Positions 55,167 to 63,162 of a DNA stretch of 64,000 nucleotides are shown in pieces. The DNA comes from Fimbriimonas ginsengisoli Gsoil 348 (lineage in GTDB: Bacteria; Armatimonadota; Fimbriimonadia; Fimbriimonadales; Fimbriimonadaceae). The notes beneath the pieces were generated by a model that worked only from the letters and a program-made list of their open reading frames with translations, did not search any database and was not told the origin of the DNA. Location: assembly GCF_000724625.1 (NCBI RefSeq), contig NZ_CP007139.1, positions 1,984,001 to 2,048,000 of the forward strand. The letters are read 5' to 3'. Both the position numbers and the translations under genes were made by a program. Each line of letters starts with the position of its first letter. Position 1 is the first letter of the stretch.

Positions 55167-56048
55167 CTAGCATACTTCGCGATGGGGCTTCTTGAGCGTC
55201 ACCAAGACTCCCGCTAGCAAGATCGCGCCTCCCAGGGCGGACGGGGCGTCGATCCGCTCCGCGAGAAAGATCCAGGCCAAGATCGCGGCGAAGACTGGCT
55301 CGAGCAAGGTGGCGCTTGCGACTTGGCCGGCGGTGAAGTGGCGTAGCGACCAGTTGAATACCGTATGCCCGACAAGCTGCGGAAACAACGCCATGCCGCC
55401 GACCGCCAGCCACATGCTGGGATTCGAAGGGACGGTTTGCTGGCCGACCGAGAGCGCCACGATCCATAGGCAGACGGCGGCGGACGAATAGATCCAGGTC
55501 ACGGTGCGCGCCGTGCCGTGTTCCTCTTGCACCCGCTGAGAAAGCAGGAGGTACGGGAGGATCAAGAGCGCGCCGGCGATGGCCATTCCATCGCCTACCC
55601 AAAATGAGCCGTGCCCCATCGGTCCGTGGGTCGCCGGCTTCGTTACCAAGACAACGCCGAAGGCGGCGATCGCCAAACCGATCCAAAACGACTTGGTAGG
55701 ACGCATTGCCGGCACGAAGAGCCCAAGGATCCCGGCGAAGACCGGGGTGATCGACACGAGAAGCGTGGAGCGAGCGACGGAGATGTATTCCAACGACGTC
55801 ATCCACGTCACGAAGTGAAAGGCGAGGCAGATCCCGGCAAGCGTCAGTCGAGCCCGGTCCTTCGCGTTCAGACCAGGGCTGTCGGGTTGATAGAATACGG
55901 CCCATATTCCAAGGAGGAGAGATGCCAGGGTTAAGCGCCACAGCGAGAGCTGGAGTGGCGTCATTCCCGCCTCGAGCCCGATCCGCACGAAGAGCGCGCC
56001 CGCGCCGACGGCGAGAACGCCTCCGATCAGCACGAGTGGATAGAGCAC
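55167..56048 (-). CDS. EamA/DMT-family transporter
   Basis: 293 residues, ten membrane helices in two EamA repeats: first LVLIGGVLAVGAGALFVRIGLEAGMTPLQLSLWRLTLASLLLGIWAVFYQ, with STLLVSITPVFAGILGLFV at its end; second WVGDGMAIAGALLILPYLLLSQRVQ to ASATLLEPVFAAILAWIFLAERIDAPSALGGAILLAGVLVTLKK. The paired ATLLEPVFAAILAWIFLAE is the hallmark. It exports or imports small metabolites such as amino acids; the substrate is unknown. GTG start near a REP-A copy. Confidence 0.9.
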   Translation of the reverse strand: MLYPLVLIGGVLAVGAGALFVRIGLEAGMTPLQLSLWRLTLASLLLGIWAVFYQPDSPGLNAKDRARLTLAGICLAFHFVTWMTSLEYISVARSTLLVSITPVFAGILGLFVPAMRPTKSFWIGLAIAAFGVVLVTKPATHGPMGHGSFWVGDGMAIAGALLILPYLLLSQRVQEEHGTARTVTWIYSSAAVCLWIVALSVGQQTVPSNPSMWLAVGGMALFPQLVGHTVFNWSLRHFTAGQVASATLLEPVFAAILAWIFLAERIDAPSALGGAILLAGVLVTLKKPHREVC

Positions 56049-56055
56049 CGTCTAT

Positions 56056-56104
56056 TTTGGGAGTGCGCGAAGCTCTTCGCGCTTTTCACCCTCCGCGGAG
56101 CAGC
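56056..56104. repeat. REP-A element, copy 3 (partial)
   Basis: The first 32 bp (TTTGGGAGTGCGCGAAGCTC and following) are identical to copy 1 at 19986; the second hairpin is diverged. It is 36 kb from RAYT1, which shows that the element moves or was spread on its own. Confidence 0.8.
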
Positions 56105-56131
56105 AAATCGCGACGAGAATGCGACAGATAG

Positions 56132-56137
56132 TAGGCT
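56132..56137 (+). promoter_or_regulatory. -10 hexamer of a probable leaderless promoter
   Basis: TAGGCT ends 7 nt before the ATG at 56145. Confidence 0.45.
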
Positions 56138-56144
56138 ATAGCCC

Positions 56145-56882
56145 ATGCCGCTGGCCGAACTTCACTACTTCTCGGATGCCCTCGGAATGCAGACCGCCGC
56201 GAACGTGATCCTCCCGAACCGAAAGTTTCCCGGACCGTATCCGGTCATGTTCCTCCTCCATGGGCTCTCCGACGACCACACGATCTGGCTGCGGCACACC
56301 AGCATCGAGCGTTACGTCTCCGAGTTGCCGCTCATCGTGGTGATGCCAAACGGCGGGCGCGGCTTCTATTGCGACGCGGTCGAAGGCTTCGCCTATTACA
56401 CCGCGATCGGAGTCGAACTGGTGGACGTGGTCAGAAACTATTTCCCCACTACGGACAATTGGTGCGTCTCCGGCCTCTCCATGGGCGGCTACGGCGCGTT
56501 CCGGTTGGCGCTCGATCGTCCCGAGCTGTTTCAGTCGGCAACCGCGCTTTCGGCGGCGCTTCAATTCGGGCATCAGGAGCGGTTCGACGATGACCAGTGG
56601 GGACGGGAGTTCTCCCGGATTACCGGCCCCAATCCTATCGGCGGGAAAGACGACCTGTATACAAAGCTCGAAGCGCTCCTTCCCGACCGGGTGCCGGCAC
56701 TTCGGATCGACTGCGGTTCCGAGGACTTTCTCATCGAGGCAGACCGCCACTACCACGCCTTTCTTGATTCGAAGGGTGTCGCGCACGAGTACGAGGAGCA
56801 TCCCGGCGAGCACAACTGGGCATATTGGGACGCGCAGATCCAGCCCGCGCTGGAGTTCCACCGACGCCACCTGGGAATCTAA
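56145..56882 (+). CDS. Alpha/beta-hydrolase esterase (EstA / esterase D type)
   Basis: 245 residues. PVMFLLHGLSDDHTIWLRHTSIERYV carries the oxyanion HGxS segment, CVSGLSMGGYGAFRLAL the nucleophile Ser, DCGSEDFLIEADRHYH the Asp and GEHNWAYWDAQI the His. The family comprises tributyrin esterases and S-formylglutathione hydrolase-like enzymes; cytosolic, no signal peptide. It is the first of an apparent run with gmk (stop and ATG directly adjacent). The physiological substrate is unknown. Confidence 0.9.
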   Translation: MPLAELHYFSDALGMQTAANVILPNRKFPGPYPVMFLLHGLSDDHTIWLRHTSIERYVSELPLIVVMPNGGRGFYCDAVEGFAYYTAIGVELVDVVRNYFPTTDNWCVSGLSMGGYGAFRLALDRPELFQSATALSAALQFGHQERFDDDQWGREFSRITGPNPIGGKDDLYTKLEALLPDRVPALRIDCGSEDFLIEADRHYHAFLDSKGVAHEYEEHPGEHNWAYWDAQIQPALEFHRRHLGI

Positions 56883-57431
56883 ATGGCGCGCGGCACTCTC
56901 GTCATCTTAAGCGGCCCGAGCGGGGTCGGCAAGGACACGGTTATCAATGCGTGGCACGCTCGCGATCCGCGGGTGGAGCGGGTAGTCGCCTACACGACGC
57001 GCCCACCTCGGGCCGGCGAATTGCCGGGTATCGACTACCATTTCGTGACCGTTCAGGAATTTCTTCGGCTTGCCGAAGCGGGCGCGTTTTTGGAATTCAA
57101 AGAGGTCCACGGCAACCATTACGCAACCCCCCTGCACGATATGGAAGAGATGCTCGCTGCGGGCAAGATCGCCGTTCTCAAGATCGACGTCCAAGGTGCG
57201 TTGGCGGTGATGGAGCTGCGGTCCGACGCCGTCTCGGTATTCCTCATGCCTCCCAGCGCCGACGAGCTCGAGCGCCGCATCCGCGCCCGCAATCTCGACG
57301 GCCCCGACGTCATCTACCGCCGCCTCCTCAACGCCCGCGAAGAAATGGCCCTCGCCCACCACTACCAGCTCCAACTCATCAACGACTCCGTCGAGGAGGT
57401 CGTCGGTCGGTTGGTCGGTGTAGTGCAATAG
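56883..57431 (+). CDS. gmk: Guanylate kinase
   Basis: Phosphorylates GMP to GDP. 182 residues, slightly short. P-loop VILSGPSGVGKDTVI (about residues 7-21), VAYTTRPPRAGELPGIDYHFVT is the GMP-binding block, FLEFKEVHGNHYATPLHDMEEMLAAGKIAVLKIDVQGALAV follows, and IRARNLDGPDVIYRRLLNAREEMALAHHYQLQLINDS is the lid and C-terminal end. The next gene in many bacteria is rpoZ then coaBC; here a RAYT gene occupies that position before coaBC. Confidence 0.95.
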   Translation: MARGTLVILSGPSGVGKDTVINAWHARDPRVERVVAYTTRPPRAGELPGIDYHFVTVQEFLRLAEAGAFLEFKEVHGNHYATPLHDMEEMLAAGKIAVLKIDVQGALAVMELRSDAVSVFLMPPSADELERRIRARNLDGPDVIYRRLLNAREEMALAHHYQLQLINDSVEEVVGRLVGVVQ

Positions 57432-57432
57432 C

Positions 57433-57460
57433 GTGGCGCCGGCTTCCAGCCGGTAGCCCA
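57433..57460. repeat. Left 28-bp inverted repeat of the RAYT2 unit (REP-B type)
   Basis: Exactly complementary to 58132-58159 over 28 bp. It contains CCGGCTTCCAGCCGG, the same core as the dispersed REP-B hairpins, and begins 2 nt after the gmk stop. Confidence 0.9.
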
Positions 57461-57482
57461 GGTTTCAAGTAACCTCCAGGCC

Positions 57483-58178
57483 GTGGATAAGCCGAAGATC
57501 CCCCTGTTGGAGCCGAGCGCAATTTCCAGACGTCAGAGGCGACTGCCTCACTGGGAAGCCGATAATGCCATCTACTTCGTAACGTTTCGCCTGGCTGACT
57601 CGCTGCCGGAGAGCGCAGTTGAGGCATATCGGCTTGCAAAGGAAGACCTTCTGCGGCGCAAAAAACGCGCTCCACAAGAAGAACAACGGGAGATCAGCCT
57701 GGGTCTATGGCGTCTTTACGAGACGCGAATCAGCGAACTTCTCGACAGCGGACGAGGGGAGTGCCTTTTGGCCAACTCAACTGCCGCAATGGTCGTTCGT
57801 GGCGCATTGCAGCACTTCGATTGGGAAAGATACGATCTGTATGCTTACGCGATCATGCCGAATCATGTCCATACCGTCGTCGGATTGACAACCGTCGGGT
57901 CCCTGGAGAGAGTACTCCACTCTTGGAAATCTTTTTCTTCGAATCAGATTAACCGCGTACTGGGACGTAGCGGGCCCCTTTGGCAGCAGGAATCGTTCGA
58001 TCACCTTATACGCAGCGAAGCTGACTTCGATCGTTGCGTGAAGTACACCTTGGAGAACCCTGACAAAGCTGGACTGCATGACTGGCCTTGGGTCTGGTCG
58101 GCCTTTTCAGGACCATCGGTCGACCATGGGTTGGGCTACCGGCTGGAAGCCGGCGCCACGGGTGGGGGCGTGCAATGA
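57483..58178 (+). CDS. REP-associated tyrosine transposase RAYT2
   Basis: 231 residues. IS200-like Y1/HuH domain: His128 and His130 in AIMPNHVHTVVGL, likely catalytic Tyr188 in VKYTLENPDKAGL; SGPLWQQESFDHLIRSEADFDR is the RAYT-type block before it. The N-terminal HWEADNAIYFVTFRLADSLPESAV is also usual for this larger subgroup. The last residues (GLGYRLEAGATGGGVQ) are encoded by the right inverted repeat, and the stop overlaps coaBC by ATGA. GTG start with TAACCT 7 nt upstream. Intact. Confidence 0.92.
   Translation: MDKPKIPLLEPSAISRRQRRLPHWEADNAIYFVTFRLADSLPESAVEAYRLAKEDLLRRKKRAPQEEQREISLGLWRLYETRISELLDSGRGECLLANSTAAMVVRGALQHFDWERYDLYAYAIMPNHVHTVVGLTTVGSLERVLHSWKSFSSNQINRVLGRSGPLWQQESFDHLIRSEADFDRCVKYTLENPDKAGLHDWPWVWSAFSGPSVDHGLGYRLEAGATGGGVQ
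58132..58159. repeat. Right 28-bp inverted repeat of the RAYT2 unit (REP-B type)
   Basis: Perfect inverse of 57433-57460. It lies inside the last codons of the RAYT2 gene and 15 nt before the coaBC start. Confidence 0.9.
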
Positions 58179-59350
58179 ACATCGTCCTCGGAGTTTCCGG
58201 CTCGGTCGCGGCGTATCGGGCGGCGGATTTGGCTCGGGAGTTGATGCGGGCGGGGCACAGCGTTCGCGTGTGCCTTACCGACTCCGCTCAGAAGTTTGTG
58301 ACCGCCGCGCTCTTTGAAGCCCTGACGGGACAGGCGTGTCTGCAGGACACGTTCGAGGAGCCGGATCGAGGGCGGATGGCGCATATCGATTGGGCGCGGC
58401 AGGCGGATATCGTCGTGGTGGCGCCGGCGACCGCGAACACGATCGCCAAAATCGCCCATGGCATCGGTGACGATATGCTGACGACGTTGGTGCTAGCCAC
58501 CACCGCCCCACTGGTTGTGGCCCCGGCGATGAACCCGCAGATGTACGCCTCCGAGGCCACGCGCGAGGCGATGACAAAGCTTCGTGAGCGAGCAACCTGG
58601 GTTGTGGAACCGACGGACGGCGACGTCGCCTGCGGCGAACATGGGCAAGGAAAGCTCGCGGCAATTTCCCAGATCGTCGAGGCGGTCCAGACCGTGGCAC
58701 GAAGATCCAAGCAACTTGAGGGACGAAAGGTGCTTATAACGAGCGGCCCTACCCAGGAGCCAATCGACGACGTACGGTTCGTCAGCAATCGGAGCAGCGG
58801 CAAAATGGGTGCCGCGCTTGCTCGCGCGGCGCTCCTCATGGGGGCGGAGGTTACCGTGGTGTCGGGGCCGGCGCGGGCCGCGCTTCCGCTTCAGGCGAAC
58901 ATTGTCCATGTCCGCACGGCGCAGGAGATGTTGGAGGCTGGCTTGGCCCACTGCGCGGACGCGAACCTTATCATCGGGGCGGCGGCGGTTGCCGACTACC
59001 GGCCCGCGGTCAGGCATCGGGGAAAGATTCGTCGCAGCGCGGAGCCGACGACGCTCGAGCTGCACCCAAACCCCGATATCATCGCGGAGATTGCGAAAGC
59101 GGCGCCCGATGCGATCACCGTAGGCTTCGCCGCCGAGCCGAGCCGTTCGCTCGATGCGGCGAGAGACAAGCTCGCGCGAAAGGGGCTCTACGCGATCGCC
59201 GCTAACGACGTGAGTCGGGACGGCATCGGATTCGATGCCGATCAGAATTCGCTCCGGCTCATCACGCTCGATAGCCCGGTTGTCTTCGACAGTGGCCTGA
59301 TGAGCAAACTCGGCTGCGCGCTCTGGCTGTTGGATCGGGTCGCGAAATGA
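58175..59350 (+). CDS. coaBC: Bifunctional phosphopantothenoylcysteine decarboxylase/synthase
   Basis: Coenzyme A synthesis: joins 4'-phosphopantothenate with Cys (CoaB) and decarboxylates (CoaC). 391 residues. The flavoprotein CoaC half has GVSGSVAAYRAADLARELMRAG, HIDWARQADIVVVAPATANTIAKIAHGIGDDMLTTLVLA, PAMNPQMY and the Cys loop EPTDGDVACGEHGQGKL; the CoaB half starts LEGRKVLITSGPTQEPIDDVRFVSNRSSGKMGAALARAA and includes IGAAAVADYRPA and AANDVSRDGIGFDADQN. The start at 58175 is set by the ATGA overlap with RAYT2. Normally this gene follows gmk-rpoZ. Confidence 0.94.
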   Translation: MNIVLGVSGSVAAYRAADLARELMRAGHSVRVCLTDSAQKFVTAALFEALTGQACLQDTFEEPDRGRMAHIDWARQADIVVVAPATANTIAKIAHGIGDDMLTTLVLATTAPLVVAPAMNPQMYASEATREAMTKLRERATWVVEPTDGDVACGEHGQGKLAAISQIVEAVQTVARRSKQLEGRKVLITSGPTQEPIDDVRFVSNRSSGKMGAALARAALLMGAEVTVVSGPARAALPLQANIVHVRTAQEMLEAGLAHCADANLIIGAAAVADYRPAVRHRGKIRRSAEPTTLELHPNPDIIAEIAKAAPDAITVGFAAEPSRSLDAARDKLARKGLYAIAANDVSRDGIGFDADQNSLRLITLDSPVVFDSGLMSKLGCALWLLDRVAK

Positions 59351-60897
59351 CGCTCTACACGAACTTCCACTGGGCGCTGACCGGAGAACGGCAGGAGATG
59401 TTAGTGGAAAACGGCCGGGTTGTAGCCCGAGACACCGCGCTTGATGCCACCGCCGACCATATTTCCGATCTCGGCGGCCGCTGGGTTATGCCGGCGTTCG
59501 TGGACGCGCATTGCCACATCCTCCCGGCCGGGCTCGACCTCCGAAAGCTTCCTTTGGGGACGGCGGCTACGCATGAGGAAGTGCTCGACCTCGTCCGTGA
59601 GCGCCACGAGGAGCAGCCGGACGGTTGGCTGATGGCGGTCCACTATGACCAGAACCGATATCCCGGAGGGCATCTCGACCGGCACCAGCTTGACAAGATT
59701 TCCGACTCGCGACCGATTCTCCTGCGCCATGTGAACGGGCACGCTAGCGTCGCGAATTCGGCAGCCTTACGCGCAGCGAACGTGGACGAATCGACGCCAA
59801 ACCCTGGCGGGGGCGAGTTCGTGCGCGACGCCGACGGCCGGCTAACCGGGGTCCTGCTGGAGGATGCCCACGAAATCGTCACCAACGCGGCTCCGCTCCC
59901 GACTCTGGATGAGATGGTGGAAGCGATCCTTCTCATCGGCAAGCACATGCGCCATCTCGGCATCGCCTGTGCGAGCGACATGATGACCGGTCGGTACGAT
60001 CTCCGGCAGGAATTGGCCGCCTATCGAATCGCGGCCGAGCGGGGGTGTCGCATCGATACCCGGCTCTACCTCCAATGGAAAGAGGTCTTCGGCCCCCGCG
60101 GCCTGCCCGATGGCGAGCTGCGCGAGCTGGCCGCAGCGCTGGACGGGACGCGGAGCCGGGTGGCCGGAATCAAGATCTTCGCCGACGGCGCCATCGGCTC
60201 CGCAACCGCCGCCATCTATGGCCGGTACTCCGGCGAAAGCGCAAACGGACCCGTTATCAGCCGCAATGCCCAAGAGGCAAAAGGGCCGGAAGGGGTGGAG
60301 GTGAGCGGGCAGCTCATCTACCGCCCGGAGCGTCTGACGGAGATGGTTCGAACCGCCCACGACGACGGATGGGCGGTGGCCATTCACACCATCGGCGACT
60401 ACGCCACCGACCTGGTGATGAACGCCTTCGAGGCCACCGGCGAACCGAAAAGACATCGGATCGAGCACGGCATGTTGCTCAGCGATTCGCAGATCGCTCG
60501 AATGGCGCGCCTTGGTTGTTCGCTTACGTTCCAGCCGGAGTTCCTGATGCGGTTTGCTCACGCGTATCGGCGGCAGCTTGGGGAGGAGCGGGCTTCCCGG
60601 TTGAAGCGGGTGCGGTCGGTACTCGACGCGGGGATCCCGGTGAGCTTCAATTCCGACCGCCCAATCGTAGCTGGGGATCCCTGGGACGGGATACTCACGG
60701 CGGAGTACCGGGAGGGCTTCGACCCATCGGAGCGGTGCACGCGAACCGAGGGGGTCCTCGCCTACACCGTCGCCGGTTCGCAAGTAAATGGAGACGGCCG
60801 TCTCTATGGCACGCTCGAGCCGGGCTCCTTCGCCGAATTTCAGGTCTACAACGACAATCCGATGACCTCGGCCTCACCAAGATCGCTAAGCGTGTAG
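59347..60897 (+). CDS. Amidohydrolase, YtcJ-like
   Basis: 516 residues. WVMPAFVDAHCHILPAG contains the HxH pair, RHVNGHASVANSAALRAAN a family-specific strand, VAGIKIFADGAIGSATAAIYGRY the bridging region, WAVAIHTIGDYATDLVMNAFEA and RIEHGMLLSD later His ligands, and VSFNSDRPIVAGDPWDGILTAEYR the catalytic Asp. YtcJ-type enzymes hydrolyse N-formyl or cyclic amides. Its ATG overlaps coaBC by 4 nt, so it belongs to the same operon although the link to CoA synthesis is unclear. No signal peptide. Confidence 0.88.
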   Translation: MTLYTNFHWALTGERQEMLVENGRVVARDTALDATADHISDLGGRWVMPAFVDAHCHILPAGLDLRKLPLGTAATHEEVLDLVRERHEEQPDGWLMAVHYDQNRYPGGHLDRHQLDKISDSRPILLRHVNGHASVANSAALRAANVDESTPNPGGGEFVRDADGRLTGVLLEDAHEIVTNAAPLPTLDEMVEAILLIGKHMRHLGIACASDMMTGRYDLRQELAAYRIAAERGCRIDTRLYLQWKEVFGPRGLPDGELRELAAALDGTRSRVAGIKIFADGAIGSATAAIYGRYSGESANGPVISRNAQEAKGPEGVEVSGQLIYRPERLTEMVRTAHDDGWAVAIHTIGDYATDLVMNAFEATGEPKRHRIEHGMLLSDSQIARMARLGCSLTFQPEFLMRFAHAYRRQLGEERASRLKRVRSVLDAGIPVSFNSDRPIVAGDPWDGILTAEYREGFDPSERCTRTEGVLAYTVAGSQVNGDGRLYGTLEPGSFAEFQVYNDNPMTSASPRSLSV

Positions 60898-60902
60898 CCG
60901 GA

Positions 60903-61003
60903 CGTACTGGCATCTTGCCAGTGGGTCCCAGGGGTATCTTGCCCCTGGCCCCTTCACACGACCAGGATGGTCGTGATACACACGGGCTGGAAGCCCGTGC
61001 CAC
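60903..61003. repeat. REP-B hairpin cluster 5
   Basis: Hairpins ACTGGCATCTTGCCAGT, CAGGGGTATCTTGCCCCTG, ACGACCAGGATGGTCGT and ACGGGCTGGAAGCCCGT. It lies between the convergent amidohydrolase gene and RNase P RNA gene and could stop transcription from both sides. Confidence 0.85.
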
Positions 61004-61005
61004 AT

Positions 61006-61333
61006 CGTGGAGTCGGCCTATAAGCCGGATTCTGTCGTGGACGACGATTTGTCTACGCGGCCAACCCGGAGGGTCGGCGAGCCGCGTCATCCCCTCCCTA
61101 TTTGGCCTTGCTTCAGGCGGGGTTTGCACGGCCGGTGGGTTACCCCTACCGCCGGTGAGCTCTTACCTCACCATTTCACCCTTACCGGCCCGAAGGCCGG
61201 CGGTTTGTTTCTGTTGCACTTTCCGTCGGGTCGCCCCGCCCCGGCTTGAGCGAGCTCTTACCGGGCGCCTTGCTCTGTGAAGTCCGGACTTTCCTCCCCC
61301 CTTACGGGAGGCCGCCGCCCAGCCAACTCCGTG
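61006..61333 (-). ncRNA. rnpB: RNase P RNA, bacterial class A
   Basis: The catalytic RNA that removes tRNA 5' leaders. On the minus strand: GGAGTTGGC near the 5' end pairs with GCCGACTCC at the 3' end (P1); GAGGAAAGTCCGGACTTCAC is the conserved P4 5' strand with CR-I; GGTAAGAGCTC, AAACCCCGCC and GGCAAGGC-like segments follow, and ACAGAATCCGGCTTATAGGC is the conserved 3' P4 strand. All bacterial landmarks are in order, and the length of about 325 nt is a little short, as in compact class A RNAs. Ends are set by P1 and could be off by a few bases. Confidence 0.92.
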
Positions 61334-61383
61334 CCTAGTCTACCGTCCAAAAGTGTACAATTCCGTTTGGCCCACGGCCCGCG

Positions 61384-63162
61384 ATGCCTTCCGAGACAAT
61401 AGACCAAGTTCCTCCGGAGTCGGCTGGCGCACTGATCGCCCACCTTCGAAAGAACCCCGGCGACGCCAGTCGCGATCCCTCGGAACTTGCCCGCGAGCTT
61501 GGCATCGACGCCGAGTTTGTACGCCACGTCCTCCGAGCCGCGAAGATGCCCGAGGAAGACCACGACGAAGCGTTTCAGATCCGTATTTCGCTCCGCCCGT
61601 TTCTGACTTGGCTCCGCCGGGTCTTGAACCGATTCGACCGATTGGTGGGCCGACCGATAAGGTTCATCTACGTCACACTCGGGCTGTCCTTCCTCCTGTG
61701 CGTCGGGCTTGCCGCGTTTGCCGAGGCAACCGGCTTCAGCGCATCGGGCCAAGGCTTTCAAGTTTCCCTCGGCTCCGCAACTTTGGTCATCCTGGCCACC
61801 GGCGCCTTGCACATGGCGTGCTATTTCCGGCAATCCAACAGTCGGTACGTCCTGTATGGCTCCATCGGCGTCTGGCTGGCGCTCGCCGCCGCTTCATCGG
61901 TCGGGGCATGGCGCGCCGCGACCGGAGACGACCCTTCCCTCCGATGGGTTCAAGTTGCGATTGCCCTTAGCGGCGTGACGATGTTCACTCTGGTCTATGT
62001 CGGGTTGGGCTCGTTCGCGTCGGTCTTCGGCGGCTGGTTGAAGTTCAAGAAGCTTGATTTGCGCGAGGAGCGAATGTCGCGGCAGGACCTCTTGGAGCGA
62101 TATTTCGAGCTCCAGGCCAGGCTCCGGGACGGCGGAATCGCGGCCTACCGCGTGTCTCGGTGGGAACTTTCCCCCTTCGTCGTGGCTTTTCGGCGCCGGC
62201 CCTACCTTTGGGCGTTCGTGGGGGGAGTCCAGATGGCGCTCACCTTGGTGCTCATCACCGGGCCCGAAAACTTTCGCCCGGGTGAGACGCAGCCGCAGAA
62301 GCATCTATTCGTTTTTCTGGCGATGTCGGTGATCGACGCGCTGATGTGGCTGTCCTATGTCGTTGTCGGTTTTCTTGCCCGCGATCTTCGGCGGGCTACG
62401 ATTGGATCGCTTCTCTATTCGCTAGGGACGGTGATCCCGACTCTGCTACCGGTAGGCCCTTACGGTCTTTCGTTTTACTCCGACGCCGGCAGTGTCATCG
62501 GCGCGGTGCGTAACGCGCTCCTCATGGTGATCGTGTCGTCCGTGGCCGCCCTTGGCGCCGAAGTTCGTCGACGCGCAGGTCGAGAGCTGAGTCTTCAACA
62601 AAACGACCCGGCGGTGTTGGCGGCGGAGATGCTCCGGATTCATTGGCGGCTCTCAGATGGCGCCACCTACGTGTGCGTGATGGTCGTGGACGCCGCCCGC
62701 AGCAGCGAGATGAAGGCCGAGGCGGACCCGCTCGCAGTCGAGTATTCGTTCCGGGAGTATCAGGAATGGATCGAGCGGCATAGCGAAGCTCACGGGGGCC
62801 GCGTGCACTCGACTGCGGGCGATGGAGCCGTCGTCTCGTTCGAAAACAGTGGCGACGCTTTCGCGACGGCCCGAAGGCTGCAGTCGGACGTTGCCCGCTT
62901 CAACCGCGAAAACAGCCGCCTCCGCCTCCCGTTCCGGTTGCGCATCGGTCTTCACCGAGGGCATGTAGCGGGGGAAATCGAGGAGGTTGAATTCACCGAA
63001 GTTATCGATATCGCGGCCCATGTCCAGTCGGTGGCTCCGGTATCGGGAATCGCGCTCAGCGACAGCGTGGTGGCCGAGCTGCCTGGCGAAGAAGTAGTTC
63101 CACTGGCGCGCGAGGTCGATGGTCACCTCGTCTATCTGGCGCTCAATCCGGTGGAGGATTAG
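61384..63162 (+). CDS. Membrane protein with class III nucleotidyl-cyclase homology domain
   Basis: 592 residues. An N-terminal helix-turn-helix-like stretch (about 28-60), at least six membrane spans (about residues 95-180, 190-225, 280-300, 315-345 and 375-395), then the cyclase domain from about 425. Metal ligands Asp436 (VVDAARSS) and Asp480 (STAGDGAVVSF) are present. The transition-state Asn-Arg pair of active cyclases is changed: in VIDIAAHVQ the Asn is Asp542 and the Arg His546. It may be a non-cyclising regulator or bind nucleotide differently. Its stop overlaps lipB by one base, indicating cotranscription. Confidence 0.8.
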   Translation: MPSETIDQVPPESAGALIAHLRKNPGDASRDPSELARELGIDAEFVRHVLRAAKMPEEDHDEAFQIRISLRPFLTWLRRVLNRFDRLVGRPIRFIYVTLGLSFLLCVGLAAFAEATGFSASGQGFQVSLGSATLVILATGALHMACYFRQSNSRYVLYGSIGVWLALAAASSVGAWRAATGDDPSLRWVQVAIALSGVTMFTLVYVGLGSFASVFGGWLKFKKLDLREERMSRQDLLERYFELQARLRDGGIAAYRVSRWELSPFVVAFRRRPYLWAFVGGVQMALTLVLITGPENFRPGETQPQKHLFVFLAMSVIDALMWLSYVVVGFLARDLRRATIGSLLYSLGTVIPTLLPVGPYGLSFYSDAGSVIGAVRNALLMVIVSSVAALGAEVRRRAGRELSLQQNDPAVLAAEMLRIHWRLSDGATYVCVMVVDAARSSEMKAEADPLAVEYSFREYQEWIERHSEAHGGRVHSTAGDGAVVSFENSGDAFATARRLQSDVARFNRENSRLRLPFRLRIGLHRGHVAGEIEEVEFTEVIDIAAHVQSVAPVSGIALSDSVVAELPGEEVVPLAREVDGHLVYLALNPVED

